From an uncultured Agathobaculum sp. (GTDB taxonomy: Bacteria; Bacillota; Clostridia; Oscillospirales; Butyricicoccaceae), in NCBI GenBank assembly GCA_944384725.1, contig CALWUJ010000002.1:62001-126000 (forward strand): DNA of 64,000 nt, given 5' to 3'. The notes under the pieces were generated by a model that worked only from the letters and a program-made list of their open reading frames with translations, was not told where the DNA came from and did not search any database. The translations under genes and the position numbers were made by a program. This document shows, piece by piece, positions 16,743-24,189 of the stretch. How positions within the stretch are numbered: position 1 is the first letter of the stretch; each line of letters opens with the position of its first letter.

Positions 16743-19700
16743 ATGAGAATCGCGGAAAACTGTATCAAACACAACGTTATGACCATTCTGGCGTACATAC
16801 TGGTCATTGTGTTTGGCTTTTATTGCTTTCAATTGCTGCCGCTGGCGCTCATGCCGGATATGGAGTTGCCGGTGGCGATCGTCTATTCGACCTATTCGGG
16901 CGCGGGGCCGGAGGATATCGAGCAGCAGGTGACACGACCGCTTGAGTCCGCCTGCGCGGGTCTGGCGGGTTTGGAAACGCTCAGCTCGACCTCGGCGGAA
17001 AACATGTCCATGGTCATCGTGCAGTTTGCCTACGGCACCGATCTGGATGAGGCCATGACCGACATGCGCGACAAGGTCGATCAGGCCAAAGCCATGCTGC
17101 CGGAGGATGCATCCGACCCGACCGTCATGTCGATTGATATTGATTCGATGCCGGTCATCATGGTTGCGCTGCGCGGCAGCGATCTGGCAAGCCTGCAATC
17201 GCTGGCGGAAGAGGAGATCGCACCCGCGCTCGAACGACTGGACGGCGTGGCTTCGGTGGATATTTCGGGCGGCTATGAAAATGAAGTGGCGGTCAAAACC
17301 GATGCGGCGCGTTTGAAGGGTTATAATCTGACGGTCAGTTCGGTGGCGCAGCAGCTGGGCGCGGACAATATGGCCGTGCCGGGCGGTGAGCTGAACAGCG
17401 GCTCGCAGACCCTGTCCGTGCGCACAGACGGCGAATATCAGTCGATTGACGACGTGAAAAACGCGCTGATTGCGCTGCCGGCGGGCGGCACGGTGCGCTT
17501 AAATCAAATCGCAGACGTTTCCTTGCAGCCCAAGGACCGCGATGCGCTGGCCAAAGTCAACGGTGAGGAATGCCTGATGCTGTCGGTCAACAAGCAGTCC
17601 GGCTCGAACACGGTCGAAATTGCCAACCGTGCCAAGGCGCAGCTTGACACGTTGACCGCAAATAACGGCGCGCTGGAGTGGGATCTGGTTATGGACCAGT
17701 CCGACTACATCAACATGACGGTGGATAACGCTATGAGCAACATCTGGATGGGTGTGCTGTTCGCGGCGATCGTACTGCTGGTGTTCCTGCGCGACTTCGG
17801 TGCGACACTCGCGATTGCGATTGCGATGCCGTGCTGCATTTTGTTCACCTTCCTGCTGATGTTTGCGCTGGATATCACACTCAATATCATGTCACTGGGC
17901 GGTATTGCGCTGGGTGTCGGTATGATCGTGGATAACTCGATCGTCGTGCTGGAAAACGTGTTCCATTATCGGGCGGACGGTTACGACCGCTGGGAGTCCT
18001 GTGTCAAGGGCACGCATGAGGTCGTGCTTTCGGTCACAGCGTCCACGCTGACCACCATTGCCGTGTTCCTGCCGATTGGTCTGTCCGGCGGTTTGACCGG
18101 CATGATGTTCAAGGAATTCTGTATTACGATTGTAGCGCTGTTGTCCTCCTCGCTGCTGATTTCGCTGACGCTCGTGCCGCTTCTGTGCTATATCTTGCTG
18201 GATCGCGGCGGCGTGCACCGGCTATCGACCGCAGCGCCGGGCCTGCGCGAGCAGGTCATCGCGGATAAGCCCGCGATCCGGCTGTACAAAAAGATTCTCA
18301 AGTTGTTTATCACGCGCCGCTGGATCGGTATTGCGGTGACTGCGTGCATCTGCTTGGTTTCCATTGTCAGCATCGTGGCAGCAGGCGCGGAGCTGATCCC
18401 CGAGATGGATCAGGGTCAGGTGGATATTTCGGTCGGCATGCCCAGCGGCTCTACGATGGAGGAAACCGCCGCGATTCAGGATCGCATTGTCACGATCGCG
18501 GAGCAGACCGTGCCCGAAATGGATTTGATCTATTACAGCACGGGCAGTTCGACTTCGATCATGTCCAGTGCGTCCGGGTCAAGCGTGACCCTCATGCTCA
18601 AGTCGGTCGATGAGCGTGACCGCTCTGCCGCACAGGTCGCCGCGCAGCTGCGCCGCGATTTGGCGGACATCGCGGGCTGTGAGATCACGGTGTCGGATGC
18701 CGGCATGATGGTGATGGACAGCGGCTCGGATATCAGCGTGCAGCTGTCCGGCAAGGATTACGATACGCTTACGGAAACAGCAGCCGATCTGGCGCGCAAA
18801 ATCGAGGCGCTGCCGGATGCGGTCAATGTCGAATCCTCGTCAGGCGATCAGGTGCCGCGTGTGGCGATCAAGGTCAACCGCGAAAATGCGTCTCGCTTCG
18901 GGTTGACGGCCGCTTCCATCGGCACGCTGGTGCGCGGTGAGCTGACCGGCTCGGTGGCAACCACGCTGCGCATGGGCGGCGATGAATACGATGTGACGAT
19001 CTCGGGCGACGAGACGCTCACGCAGGATATGGATGCGCTCAAATCCTTGCAGCTGCCCGCGCCGACCGGCGGCACGGTGCCGCTGTCCATGGTGGCGGAT
19101 GTGTATACCGAGCTGTCGCCGCAGTCGATCTCGCGCATCAACCAATATGCGACAGTCACCATCACGGGTGAGACCGAGTCGGGTGACAGCGTTGGCATCA
19201 TGCAGCAGGTCAATGACCTGATCGCGAACTACGCGATGCCTGAGGGTGTCGAGGTGGAAAACGGCGATACATCCGCTTCCAGCATCGAGGAAACGACCAA
19301 GTCGCTGATGACAGCGCTGATGGTGGCGATTTTGCTGGTTTACTTCATTCTGGCCAGCCAGTTCAACTCGTTTATGCTGCCGGTGGCCATTATGCTGATT
19401 TTGCCGATCGGCTTGCTCGGCTCGCTGCTGATGCTGTGGCCGACCGGAAACAAGGTGTCCATGGTGGCGCTGCTGGCGGTTATCATTCTTGCCGGTACGG
19501 TGGTCAACTCGTCGATCGTACTGGTGGACTATATCTTGCAGCGCCGTGAACGGGGCGAGGATAAGAATACGGCTATTCTCAACGCCTGCCCGCGCCGCGT
19601 GCGGCCCGTGCTGATGACCGCGCTGACAACCATTCTCGGCTTGGTGCCGATGGTGTTCTCGGGCGGCGAAGGCTCGGAAATGATGAAGCCGATGGGCGTG

Positions 19701-19862
19701 GTGATGATGACCGGCATGGTGATTTCCACGGTGGCAACACTGTTTATCACACCGGTGTATTATTCGCTGACCGACGGTCTGGCTGAACGTGTGAAAAAGC
19801 ACTTTCATCGCCCGAAAAAAGAACGGCATTGGCTCAAAAAGTTGAAAAAAGGCGGGGAATGA
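16743..19862 (+). CDS. RND family (AcrB/HAE1-like) efflux transporter
   Basis: 1039 residues, full length for the family. Two homologous halves each have one N-terminal helix, a large extracytoplasmic loop and five further helices. Starts MRIAENCIKHNVMTILAYILV. TM4 contains GVGMIVDNSIVVLENV, where the first Asp of the AcrB proton-relay pair is present and the second is Asn. The second half has SSIVLVDYILQRRERG. It probably expels lipophilic compounds or lipids by proton antiport with the two preceding proteins. A GGGGAGG site overlaps the end of the adaptor gene. Confidence 0.93.
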   Translation: MRIAENCIKHNVMTILAYILVIVFGFYCFQLLPLALMPDMELPVAIVYSTYSGAGPEDIEQQVTRPLESACAGLAGLETLSSTSAENMSMVIVQFAYGTDLDEAMTDMRDKVDQAKAMLPEDASDPTVMSIDIDSMPVIMVALRGSDLASLQSLAEEEIAPALERLDGVASVDISGGYENEVAVKTDAARLKGYNLTVSSVAQQLGADNMAVPGGELNSGSQTLSVRTDGEYQSIDDVKNALIALPAGGTVRLNQIADVSLQPKDRDALAKVNGEECLMLSVNKQSGSNTVEIANRAKAQLDTLTANNGALEWDLVMDQSDYINMTVDNAMSNIWMGVLFAAIVLLVFLRDFGATLAIAIAMPCCILFTFLLMFALDITLNIMSLGGIALGVGMIVDNSIVVLENVFHYRADGYDRWESCVKGTHEVVLSVTASTLTTIAVFLPIGLSGGLTGMMFKEFCITIVALLSSSLLISLTLVPLLCYILLDRGGVHRLSTAAPGLREQVIADKPAIRLYKKILKLFITRRWIGIAVTACICLVSIVSIVAAGAELIPEMDQGQVDISVGMPSGSTMEETAAIQDRIVTIAEQTVPEMDLIYYSTGSSTSIMSSASGSSVTLMLKSVDERDRSAAQVAAQLRRDLADIAGCEITVSDAGMMVMDSGSDISVQLSGKDYDTLTETAADLARKIEALPDAVNVESSSGDQVPRVAIKVNRENASRFGLTAASIGTLVRGELTGSVATTLRMGGDEYDVTISGDETLTQDMDALKSLQLPAPTGGTVPLSMVADVYTELSPQSISRINQYATVTITGETESGDSVGIMQQVNDLIANYAMPEGVEVENGDTSASSIEETTKSLMTALMVAILLVYFILASQFNSFMLPVAIMLILPIGLLGSLLMLWPTGNKVSMVALLAVIILAGTVVNSSIVLVDYILQRRERGEDKNTAILNACPRRVRPVLMTALTTILGLVPMVFSGGEGSEMMKPMGVVMMTGMVISTVATLFITPVYYSLTDGLAERVKKHFHRPKKERHWLKKLKKGGE

Positions 19863-19885
19863 CGAAAATTTCGCATAATTGACCG

Positions 19886-19914
19886 TTGCAATTTTGCGCC
19901 GGATACGGTATGAT
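19886..19914 (+). promoter_or_regulatory. Promoter of the lipoprotein gene
   Basis: TTGCAA (19886-19891), 17-nt spacer, TATGAT (19909-19914). Confidence 0.75.
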
Positions 19915-19917
19915 TAA

Positions 19918-19944
19918 GGCGGCATCGCAGGGAGCGGTGCCGCC
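19918..19944 (+). other. 5'-end mRNA hairpin
   Basis: GGCGGCA (19918-19924) pairs with TGCCGCC (19938-19944) at or just before the predicted transcript start. There is no T-run, so this is more likely a 5' stabiliser, or a weak end of the RND transcript, than a true terminator. Confidence 0.5.
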
Positions 19945-19984
19945 TGATTTGTTGAGGAAGAGAAGAGAGAGGGAGGCGGGCAGA

Positions 19985-20707
19985 ATGAAACGATCGTTTG
20001 CCATGGTGGTGCTCGGCACCCTGCTTTTATCCGGATGCACACAGCAGACCGATGTGATGGAGCCGACGGCGGAGGAGGCGGCAAAGGTCAATCCGCAAAC
20101 GCAGGCGTTGGAGGCGGCGGCACAGGCGGGGCTGCTCAGTGAGGATACAGCAGTTGGCCTGAGTGAGCAGGAGGCGCTGCAGCAGGTTGCCGGAGGCGTG
20201 GACGAGACGGAGTATGTGGTAGAAGCAACGGAGGAAACGCTTTCCGTCGGCACAGATGCAGCGTCGGCGCGCGAATACTATGTATTTGTGGTAAGCGATG
20301 ACACGGGACGCACGGTTGGCAAGGTGGCAGTGGATCGGGAAAACGGCGAAAAATACAACTACCTCGGAGACGGCGTACTGGATGATTATGCGACTTTTCC
20401 ACTGTATGACGCTGAGGCCGAACAGCACAAGGGCTGGCCGGGCAGCTATGTCAGTCCGACGGGGATGACGCTGACCGTTACACAGGAGGAAGAAACCGAA
20501 ATTGTGTATTGCTTTTCTGACGGTACAGAGGGCGTGGCTGTGGTCAACGGTGAGACAGCCAAATCTGCAGATGAGCAAATGAATTTCCTGCTCGCGGATG
20601 GGATCGTGACCGTCGCCGGCGGAGGGTTCACAGGGAATTATACTGTCCTTGTGGAAAACGATGCATCGACAGAGAATCAGGACACCGCAGAAACGAAAAC
20701 AGAATAA
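19985..20707 (+). CDS. Hypothetical lipoprotein
   Basis: 240 residues, no family recognised. Signal peptide with lipobox LLLSGC (Cys18), then an acidic region rich in Glu/Thr and two stretches resembling small repeated beta domains (YYVFVVSDDTGRTVGKVAVDRENGEKYNYLGDG; MTLTVTQEEETEIVYCFSDG). GGGAGG precedes the ATG at 19985 by about 8 nt. It has its own promoter downstream of the RND operon and ends at the terminator shared with spoIIQ. Function unknown; it is probably an outer-leaflet-anchored protein. Confidence 0.8.
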   Translation: MKRSFAMVVLGTLLLSGCTQQTDVMEPTAEEAAKVNPQTQALEAAAQAGLLSEDTAVGLSEQEALQQVAGGVDETEYVVEATEETLSVGTDAASAREYYVFVVSDDTGRTVGKVAVDRENGEKYNYLGDGVLDDYATFPLYDAEAEQHKGWPGSYVSPTGMTLTVTQEEETEIVYCFSDGTEGVAVVNGETAKSADEQMNFLLADGIVTVAGGGFTGNYTVLVENDASTENQDTAETKTE

Positions 20708-20714
20708 GAAAAAT

Positions 20715-20748
20715 GCAAAGCCGCAGGACCTATGTCCTGCGGCTTTGC
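20715..20748. terminator. Terminator between the lipoprotein gene and spoIIQ
   Basis: 15-bp stem GCAAAGCCGCAGGAC / GTCCTGCGGCTTTGC. On the minus strand it is followed by ATTTTTCTT and is a strong terminator for spoIIQ; on the plus strand the T-tract is weak. Confidence 0.85.
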
Positions 20749-20761
20749 CATGCTTTGCAGT

Positions 20762-21535
20762 TTATTCGACTTCGCTTTCGCCCAACAGTTCGAGCACGTC
20801 CACCGGCGTGCCTGCGCGGGCGGTTTCCACATGCAGATGCGGACCGAGCGCCGCTTCCGCGTCGATGGTTTCCGCAATCGTGCCGATCGCTTCGCCTGCG
20901 GCAACGGCCTGTCCTTCTGCCACGCGCACATCGGTCACGCTGCAGTAGGTCGAGGTCAGGTCGGCATCATGCGAGATCGTGACGCAGGTGCCGTATAAAC
21001 CGTCTTGGATGACCTTTTGCACGGTGCCGTCGGTCAGTGCCATCACGGTTTCCCCGGCTTCTGCAGCAAAATCTGTGCCGGTGTGCACGCGCCAGTCACC
21101 AAAGGTCGGCTGGAACAGCAGTTCATCGCTGGAAAACGGCGTGATGACTGCGCCGGAAACCGGACGCACATAAACCGGAGCAGATACCGTTTCCACCGGA
21201 GCGGGCGCGGACTCCTCGGTTTCAGCGGCTGTATCTTCGGTTTCTTCCGGCTGAGCTGCTTCGTCCTTGTCCTCATCCGTCGGCTCGGTTTCGTCTGTCT
21301 CGTCGTTCTCACCTGTGTCCTCGGACAGCACCGGCGTGTCCTCGGTCAGGTCGGGCAGTGTCTCCGCAGGTGTGACAATGGGCAGGCTGGCCTGTGTTTC
21401 ATCCTCTGCGGGCGCGGTGGCGTCCGACCAGAGCACCCACGCGGATGCCGCGATAATCAGGGCACAGACGGTCAGAATGGTGTAGAAGCCGCGGGTCGAA
21501 AGGACTGCGGTATGTTTGGAATTGTATTGTTTCAT
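20762..21535 (-). CDS. spoIIQ: SpoIIQ-like M23 (LytM) domain sporulation protein
   Basis: 257 residues. One transmembrane helix (~16-38), a long acidic low-complexity linker rich in Glu, Thr, Pro and Asp (~42-118), and a C-terminal LytM/M23 domain. Zinc ligands are complete: His151 and Asp155 (VHTGTDF) and His233/His235 (GPHLHVE), unlike Bacillus SpoIIQ, which has lost part of its site. In sporulation it crosses the intermembrane space and pairs with mother-cell SpoIIIAH during engulfment. It directly follows spoIID on the same strand (46-nt gap, GGAGG before its ATG), the usual clostridial order. Confidence 0.87.
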   Translation of the reverse strand: MKQYNSKHTAVLSTRGFYTILTVCALIIAASAWVLWSDATAPAEDETQASLPIVTPAETLPDLTEDTPVLSEDTGENDETDETEPTDEDKDEAAQPEETEDTAAETEESAPAPVETVSAPVYVRPVSGAVITPFSSDELLFQPTFGDWRVHTGTDFAAEAGETVMALTDGTVQKVIQDGLYGTCVTISHDADLTSTYCSVTDVRVAEGQAVAAGEAIGTIAETIDAEAALGPHLHVETARAGTPVDVLELLGESEVE

Positions 21536-21581
21536 ATCCCTTTACCTCCGTTTTTACCAGTATGACCGTGGAGGAAAAGGT

Positions 21582-22550
21582 TTATACATGGCCAAGCACA
21601 GTATCCGGATAATAATGCGATAAAATTTCGGTATAATCCGCGTTCTGCTCGGCCATGTACTTTGCGCCATATTGCGACAGGCCGACGCCATGGCCATAGC
21701 CGATGGTGTGGAACGTGATGCTGTCGTCTGTGGTGGTGATCGTGAAGTTGGTCGATTGCAGGCCAAACAGTTCGCGCACGGCGGTCCCTTCCACGGTGAC
21801 GCCGCCGAGCTTGATTGTGATGATCCCGCCCGCATCCGAGCGGTCAGAAGCTTTGAACCAGTCGCTTGGCGCGCCGGATACATCCGCGGAGGGAAATGCT
21901 TCCGCTACTTTTGTGCGAAACTCGTCTGCGGAGACGGTGACCGCCGCTTCATAGCCGCTGTAAGCCGTGCCGCCCGGGCTGACCACGCTTTGCAGATAGG
22001 GCACATCCTCGCCCCATACGTCGCGCGCGGCTTCGGTGCGCGGGCCACTGACGCAATGGAACACGGCTGCAATCGGCGCGCCGTCATAGGTCAGGATCTC
22101 GCCTTCCGTGTCCTGTACTGCCTGCTGTACGCGAGACAGATCGCTGCCGGATGCAGTTTCCACTGCGATATCGCGATAAGCAGCGCAGTGATGGTAGTCA
22201 TCGCAGACATCTGCTTCGGGATGCGCGGCGGGACGGCCCGATGCCATTTTATAGACCGCATAAGTACGCGCAGCGACCGCCTGCGCACGGATCGCATCAA
22301 GCGGGAAGTCATTGGGGATCTCCGCCGCCACCACACCGGCAACATATTCCTCCAGCGGCAGCGTGGTGGGCTGGTTGTCAATCAAAATCGTGACGGTGGA
22401 GTAATCGTCGGTAAGAGCAGTTTCCGTTGCAGTCGGTGCAGAAGCGGGTGCGGTTGCGCCGGGTTCCGGCTCGCTGTCGTATAGCAAAAGCGCGGGCGCA
22501 AGATATAATGCCATCACAAGCCCACATCCGGTGAGCAGCAGTTTACGCAT
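21582..22550 (-). CDS. spoIID: Stage II sporulation protein D (peptidoglycan lytic enzyme)
   Basis: 322 residues. An N-terminal membrane anchor is followed by the SpoIID domain with LPLEEYVAGVVAAEIP, where Glu77 matches the catalytic Glu88 of Bacillus SpoIID, then QAVAARTYAVYKM and the C-terminal GYGHGVGLSQYGA motif. It cleaves glycan strands during engulfment with SpoIIM/SpoIIP. GGAGG lies 8 nt before the ATG. Upstream on the minus strand, CATATACT resembles a sigma-E -10 box, but I see no convincing -35. Confidence 0.93.
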   Translation of the reverse strand: MRKLLLTGCGLVMALYLAPALLLYDSEPEPGATAPASAPTATETALTDDYSTVTILIDNQPTTLPLEEYVAGVVAAEIPNDFPLDAIRAQAVAARTYAVYKMASGRPAAHPEADVCDDYHHCAAYRDIAVETASGSDLSRVQQAVQDTEGEILTYDGAPIAAVFHCVSGPRTEAARDVWGEDVPYLQSVVSPGGTAYSGYEAAVTVSADEFRTKVAEAFPSADVSGAPSDWFKASDRSDAGGIITIKLGGVTVEGTAVRELFGLQSTNFTITTTDDSITFHTIGYGHGVGLSQYGAKYMAEQNADYTEILSHYYPDTVLGHV

Positions 22551-22621
22551 GTCCGAAGCCTCCTCTCTCCGATAGTATATGCGGGTTCAAAAATTGATAG
22601 CACACCAAATGTAGGCGGATG

Positions 22622-22650
22622 TTGACAAGGCTTCCGATATATTGTATTAT
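22622..22650 (+). promoter_or_regulatory. Strong promoter of the LexA-box gene pair
   Basis: TTGACA (22622-22627), 17-nt spacer, TATTAT (22645-22650). Confidence 0.88.
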
Positions 22651-22665
22651 AGAAAACAAGAAATA

Positions 22666-22679
22666 CGAACAAATGTTCG
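22666..22679. promoter_or_regulatory. LexA (DinR-type) SOS box
   Basis: CGAACAAATGTTCG matches the Gram-positive LexA consensus CGAACRNRYGTTCG at every defined base. It sits just downstream of the predicted start site of a strong promoter, where a repressor would block transcription. Confidence 0.75.
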
Positions 22680-22700
22680 AAATGAGTAAGGAGGCATGCT

Positions 22701-22937
22701 ATGCAGCTGCAAGAAATGGCAAGGGAGTACCGGTCCAACACAGCGCTTCTGGAGCTGCGATTGAAGCAATTGCAAACGGCGCGGCGCCATGCGGGGCAGA
22801 ATGAGGTGCGATACCGCCTCAAACAGCGGATCAACTGTTTGCAGGCGATGATCAACGAAAACCGCAAAACGACTTTTGTGCTGGAACACTATCATGACAA
22901 AGGAGGAAATGCGCATGAAAACAGGAAGATTGTCTGA
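22701..22937 (+). CDS. Hypothetical small basic protein, putative SOS-regulated
   Basis: 78 residues, no family recognised. Rich in Arg, Gln and Leu and almost entirely helical by eye (LLELRLKQLQTARR, RYRLKQRINCLQAMI), so a short coiled coil or nucleic-acid-associated helix is plausible. GGAGG lies 6 nt before the ATG. Its last 23 nt overlap the start of the sigma-like gene, showing translational coupling. Both are read from a promoter with a perfect LexA box. Confidence 0.7.
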   Translation: MQLQEMAREYRSNTALLELRLKQLQTARRHAGQNEVRYRLKQRINCLQAMINENRKTTFVLEHYHDKGGNAHENRKIV

Positions 22938-23232
22938 TCAGGCGGCGGATTACGCAGCGTATGAGCGGTACATGGCGGAACTGGGCGAGGATGACAGCGC
23001 ATTTCGCGCCAAGTTCCGCGAGGCGTTTTTTCATGCGCTGCAAGAGCAGTTGACTGCGCGGCAATATGAAGTGCTGTGGATGAGCGAGGTGGAAGGGCTT
23101 TCGGGCAAGGAAATCGCTTACCATCTGGGCATCAGCCAGTCGGCGGTATCGCGCCATTTGGCACGGGGCAAAAAGCGGCTGCGCATTCTGCTGGCCTATA
23201 ATTTGGAGCTGCGGAACAATGCGTTTGCATAA
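22915..23232 (+). CDS. Small sigma-70 region 4-like DNA-binding protein
   Basis: 105 residues. The C-terminal half is a sigma region 4 helix-turn-helix (LTARQYEVLWMSEVEGLSGKEIAYHLGISQSAVSRHLARGKKRLR). Region 2 is missing, so it cannot be a complete sigma factor and may be a transcriptional regulator or anti/co-sigma protein. AAGGAGG lies 8 nt before the ATG at 22915. It is coupled to the 78-aa gene upstream and shares its LexA-box promoter. No terminator follows on the plus strand before the minus-strand RNA locus. Confidence 0.8.
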   Translation: MKTGRLSDQAADYAAYERYMAELGEDDSAFRAKFREAFFHALQEQLTARQYEVLWMSEVEGLSGKEIAYHLGISQSAVSRHLARGKKRLRILLAYNLELRNNAFA

Positions 23233-23287
23233 ACCGTCTGTTTTGCGCCGCAGACTGCGTGGAGAACAGTATACGCCATATGGGCAT

Positions 23288-23325
23288 AAAAAAAACGCCT
23301 TCGGCGGCAAAATGCTCCGAAGGCG
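23288..23325 (-). terminator. Second minus-strand intrinsic terminator
   Basis: Minus strand: CGCCTTCGG (23325-23317) pairs with CCGAAGGCG (23304-23296), then eight consecutive T. On the plus strand no T-run follows, so the orientation is minus. Confidence 0.8.
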
Positions 23326-23336
23326 CAGCGGCAGGC

Positions 23337-23385
23337 AAAAAAAGAACGCGACATCAGGCCGCGCTATTGCACCGCCCCGTCGCGT
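23337..23385 (-). terminator. First minus-strand terminator-like hairpin
   Basis: Minus strand: ACGCGAC (23385-23379) pairs with GTCGCGT (23352-23346), with a GC-rich interior, then TTCTTTTTTT. Confidence 0.6.
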
Positions 23386-23451
23386 GTCTTTAGCAATAAA
23401 TAAAAACGGCTTCAAGCGAAAGTTGTTCAGCTGTCCACCGAGGATGGTAGA

Positions 23452-23481
23452 ATTATAGCACTGCCGCAGTTCTTGGGACAA
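23452..23481 (-). promoter_or_regulatory. Promoter of the candidate minus-strand small RNA
   Basis: TTGTCC, 18-nt spacer, TGcTATAAT extended -10, read on the minus strand. Confidence 0.65.
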
Positions 23482-23503
23482 GATGAAAAATCGACAAAAT
23501 CTT

Positions 23504-23525
23504 GTTCACAATTTGTTCATAATTG
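23504..23525 (+). repeat. Two 11-bp GTTCA direct repeats
   Basis: GTTCACAATTT and GTTCATAATTG are adjacent 11-bp units like those upstream of the htrA-like gene and the tandem small RNAs. No -10 box lies at the spacing seen there, so function here is unclear. Confidence 0.4.
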
Positions 23526-23594
23526 TACAATTCGACAGAATGCCTAAAGAAAAGTGCAAAAAAGAGGCGAAGTAAATAAAAAATAAGAAATTGC

Positions 23595-23623
23595 TTTACA
23601 AATTCGTGTAAGCATGGTATCAT
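23595..23623 (+). promoter_or_regulatory. Promoter of rpsO
   Basis: TTTACA (23595-23600), 17-nt spacer, TATCAT (23618-23623) with an upstream TGg (extended -10). Confidence 0.8.
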
Positions 23624-23629
23624 ATATTG

Positions 23630-23748
23630 TACTTTCGCCCCGTGCTTAGCTGCCGGAATTCCGGGCATGTCCCTACCGTGCCCATTTCACCAGCCGCAGC
23701 CCAGCCTGTGGGTAAGTAAAAAATATAGTTTGAAAGGTGAAACACAAC
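23630..23748 (+). promoter_or_regulatory. Structured rpsO leader, candidate S15 autoregulatory element
   Basis: The ~119-nt leader between the predicted start and the rpsO ATG contains CCGGAATTCCGG (23653-23664) and the hairpin GGGCA/TGCCC (23663-23667 with 23679-23683), which are mutually exclusive. S15 is known to repress its own mRNA in several bacteria through leader structures. Assignment here is inference from position and foldability. Confidence 0.4.
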
Positions 23749-24015
23749 ATGATCCGTAAGGAAGAAAAGACTGCTGTTATCGAAGCAAACCGCACCCATG
23801 CAACCGACACCGGTTCTCCGGAGGTTCAGGTAGCGATCCTGACCGCGCGCATTCAGGAGCTGACCGAGCACCTGAAGGTTCACAAGAAGGACAACCACTC
23901 CCGCCGCGGCCTGCTCAAGATGGTTGGTCAGCGTCGTTCCATGCTGGCTTACCTGCAGAAGAAGGACATCAACCGCTATCGTGCGCTGATTGCCAAGCTC
24001 GGCATCCGTAAGTAA
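23749..24015 (+). CDS. rpsO: 30S ribosomal protein S15
   Basis: 88 residues, full length. Contains the S15 signature [38 protein letters not shown] and C-terminal [12 protein letters not shown]. It binds 16S rRNA at the central domain early in assembly. AAAGGTG precedes the ATG at 23749; an in-frame ATG four codons upstream lacks a ribosome binding site. pnp follows, as in many bacteria, but a terminator separates them here. Confidence 0.97.
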   Translation: MIRKEEKTAVIEANRTHATDTGSPEVQVAILTARIQELTEHLKVHKKDNHSRRGLLKMVGQRRSMLAYLQKKDINRYRALIAKLGIRK

Positions 24016-24030
24016 GAAGAACAAGCAAAT

Positions 24031-24061
24031 AGGGGAGCAGTCTGCTCCCCTGTTTCTGTTT
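24031..24061 (+). terminator. Intrinsic terminator after rpsO
   Basis: AGGGGAGCA / TGCTCCCCT stem with a GTC loop, then GTTTCTGTTTT. Confidence 0.82.
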
Positions 24062-24067
24062 TCAAAA

Positions 24068-24164
24068 GGAAGGCGGCAAAACCGCTTTTTAGCAGTTGAA
24101 GCAGAGCCGGAGCCCGGTTTTCCGTGTTTGCTTCAAGTGCTAAAAAAGGGATGCGCCGCCCTCC
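24068..24164 (+). promoter_or_regulatory. Long imperfect hairpin in the pnp leader (candidate RNase III/PNPase control site)
   Basis: Outer arms 24068-24077 and 24155-24164 pair with one mismatch. The inner arm at 24085-24103 (CTTTTTAGCAGTTGAAGCA) pairs with 24129-24148 with one bulge and one mismatch. The loop holds a small CCGG/CCGG element. The structure ends 25 nt before the pnp start, where E. coli pnp also has a cleaved stem for autoregulation. Confidence 0.6.
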
Positions 24165-24189
24165 GCAACACAAAAAAGGAGGAACAAAC

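Larger units (their letters stand above)
23288..23446 (-). ncRNA. Candidate minus-strand small RNA with promoter and tandem terminators
   Basis: On the minus strand TTGTCC (23481-23476), 18-nt spacer and TATAAT (23457-23452, preceded by TGc as an extended -10) predict a start near 23445. No reading frame begins there. Two terminator-like hairpins follow: ACGCGAC/GTCGCGT with TTCTTTTTTT, giving a transcript of ~110 nt, and CGCCTTCGG/CCGAAGGCG with eight T, giving ~158 nt. The next minus-strand gene is over 700 nt away. I do not recognise a known RNA family (6S and SRP RNA features are absent). Confidence 0.55.

Noticed and set aside
22560..22600. Sigma-E promoter for spoIID
   Set aside because: CATATACT fits a -10, but the -35 region has no convincing match, so it is mentioned only as a possibility.
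23346..23446. 6S RNA or SRP RNA identity for the minus-strand RNA
   Set aside because: The ends are not complementary as in 6S RNA, and the GGAA/AGCAG elements of SRP RNA are absent.
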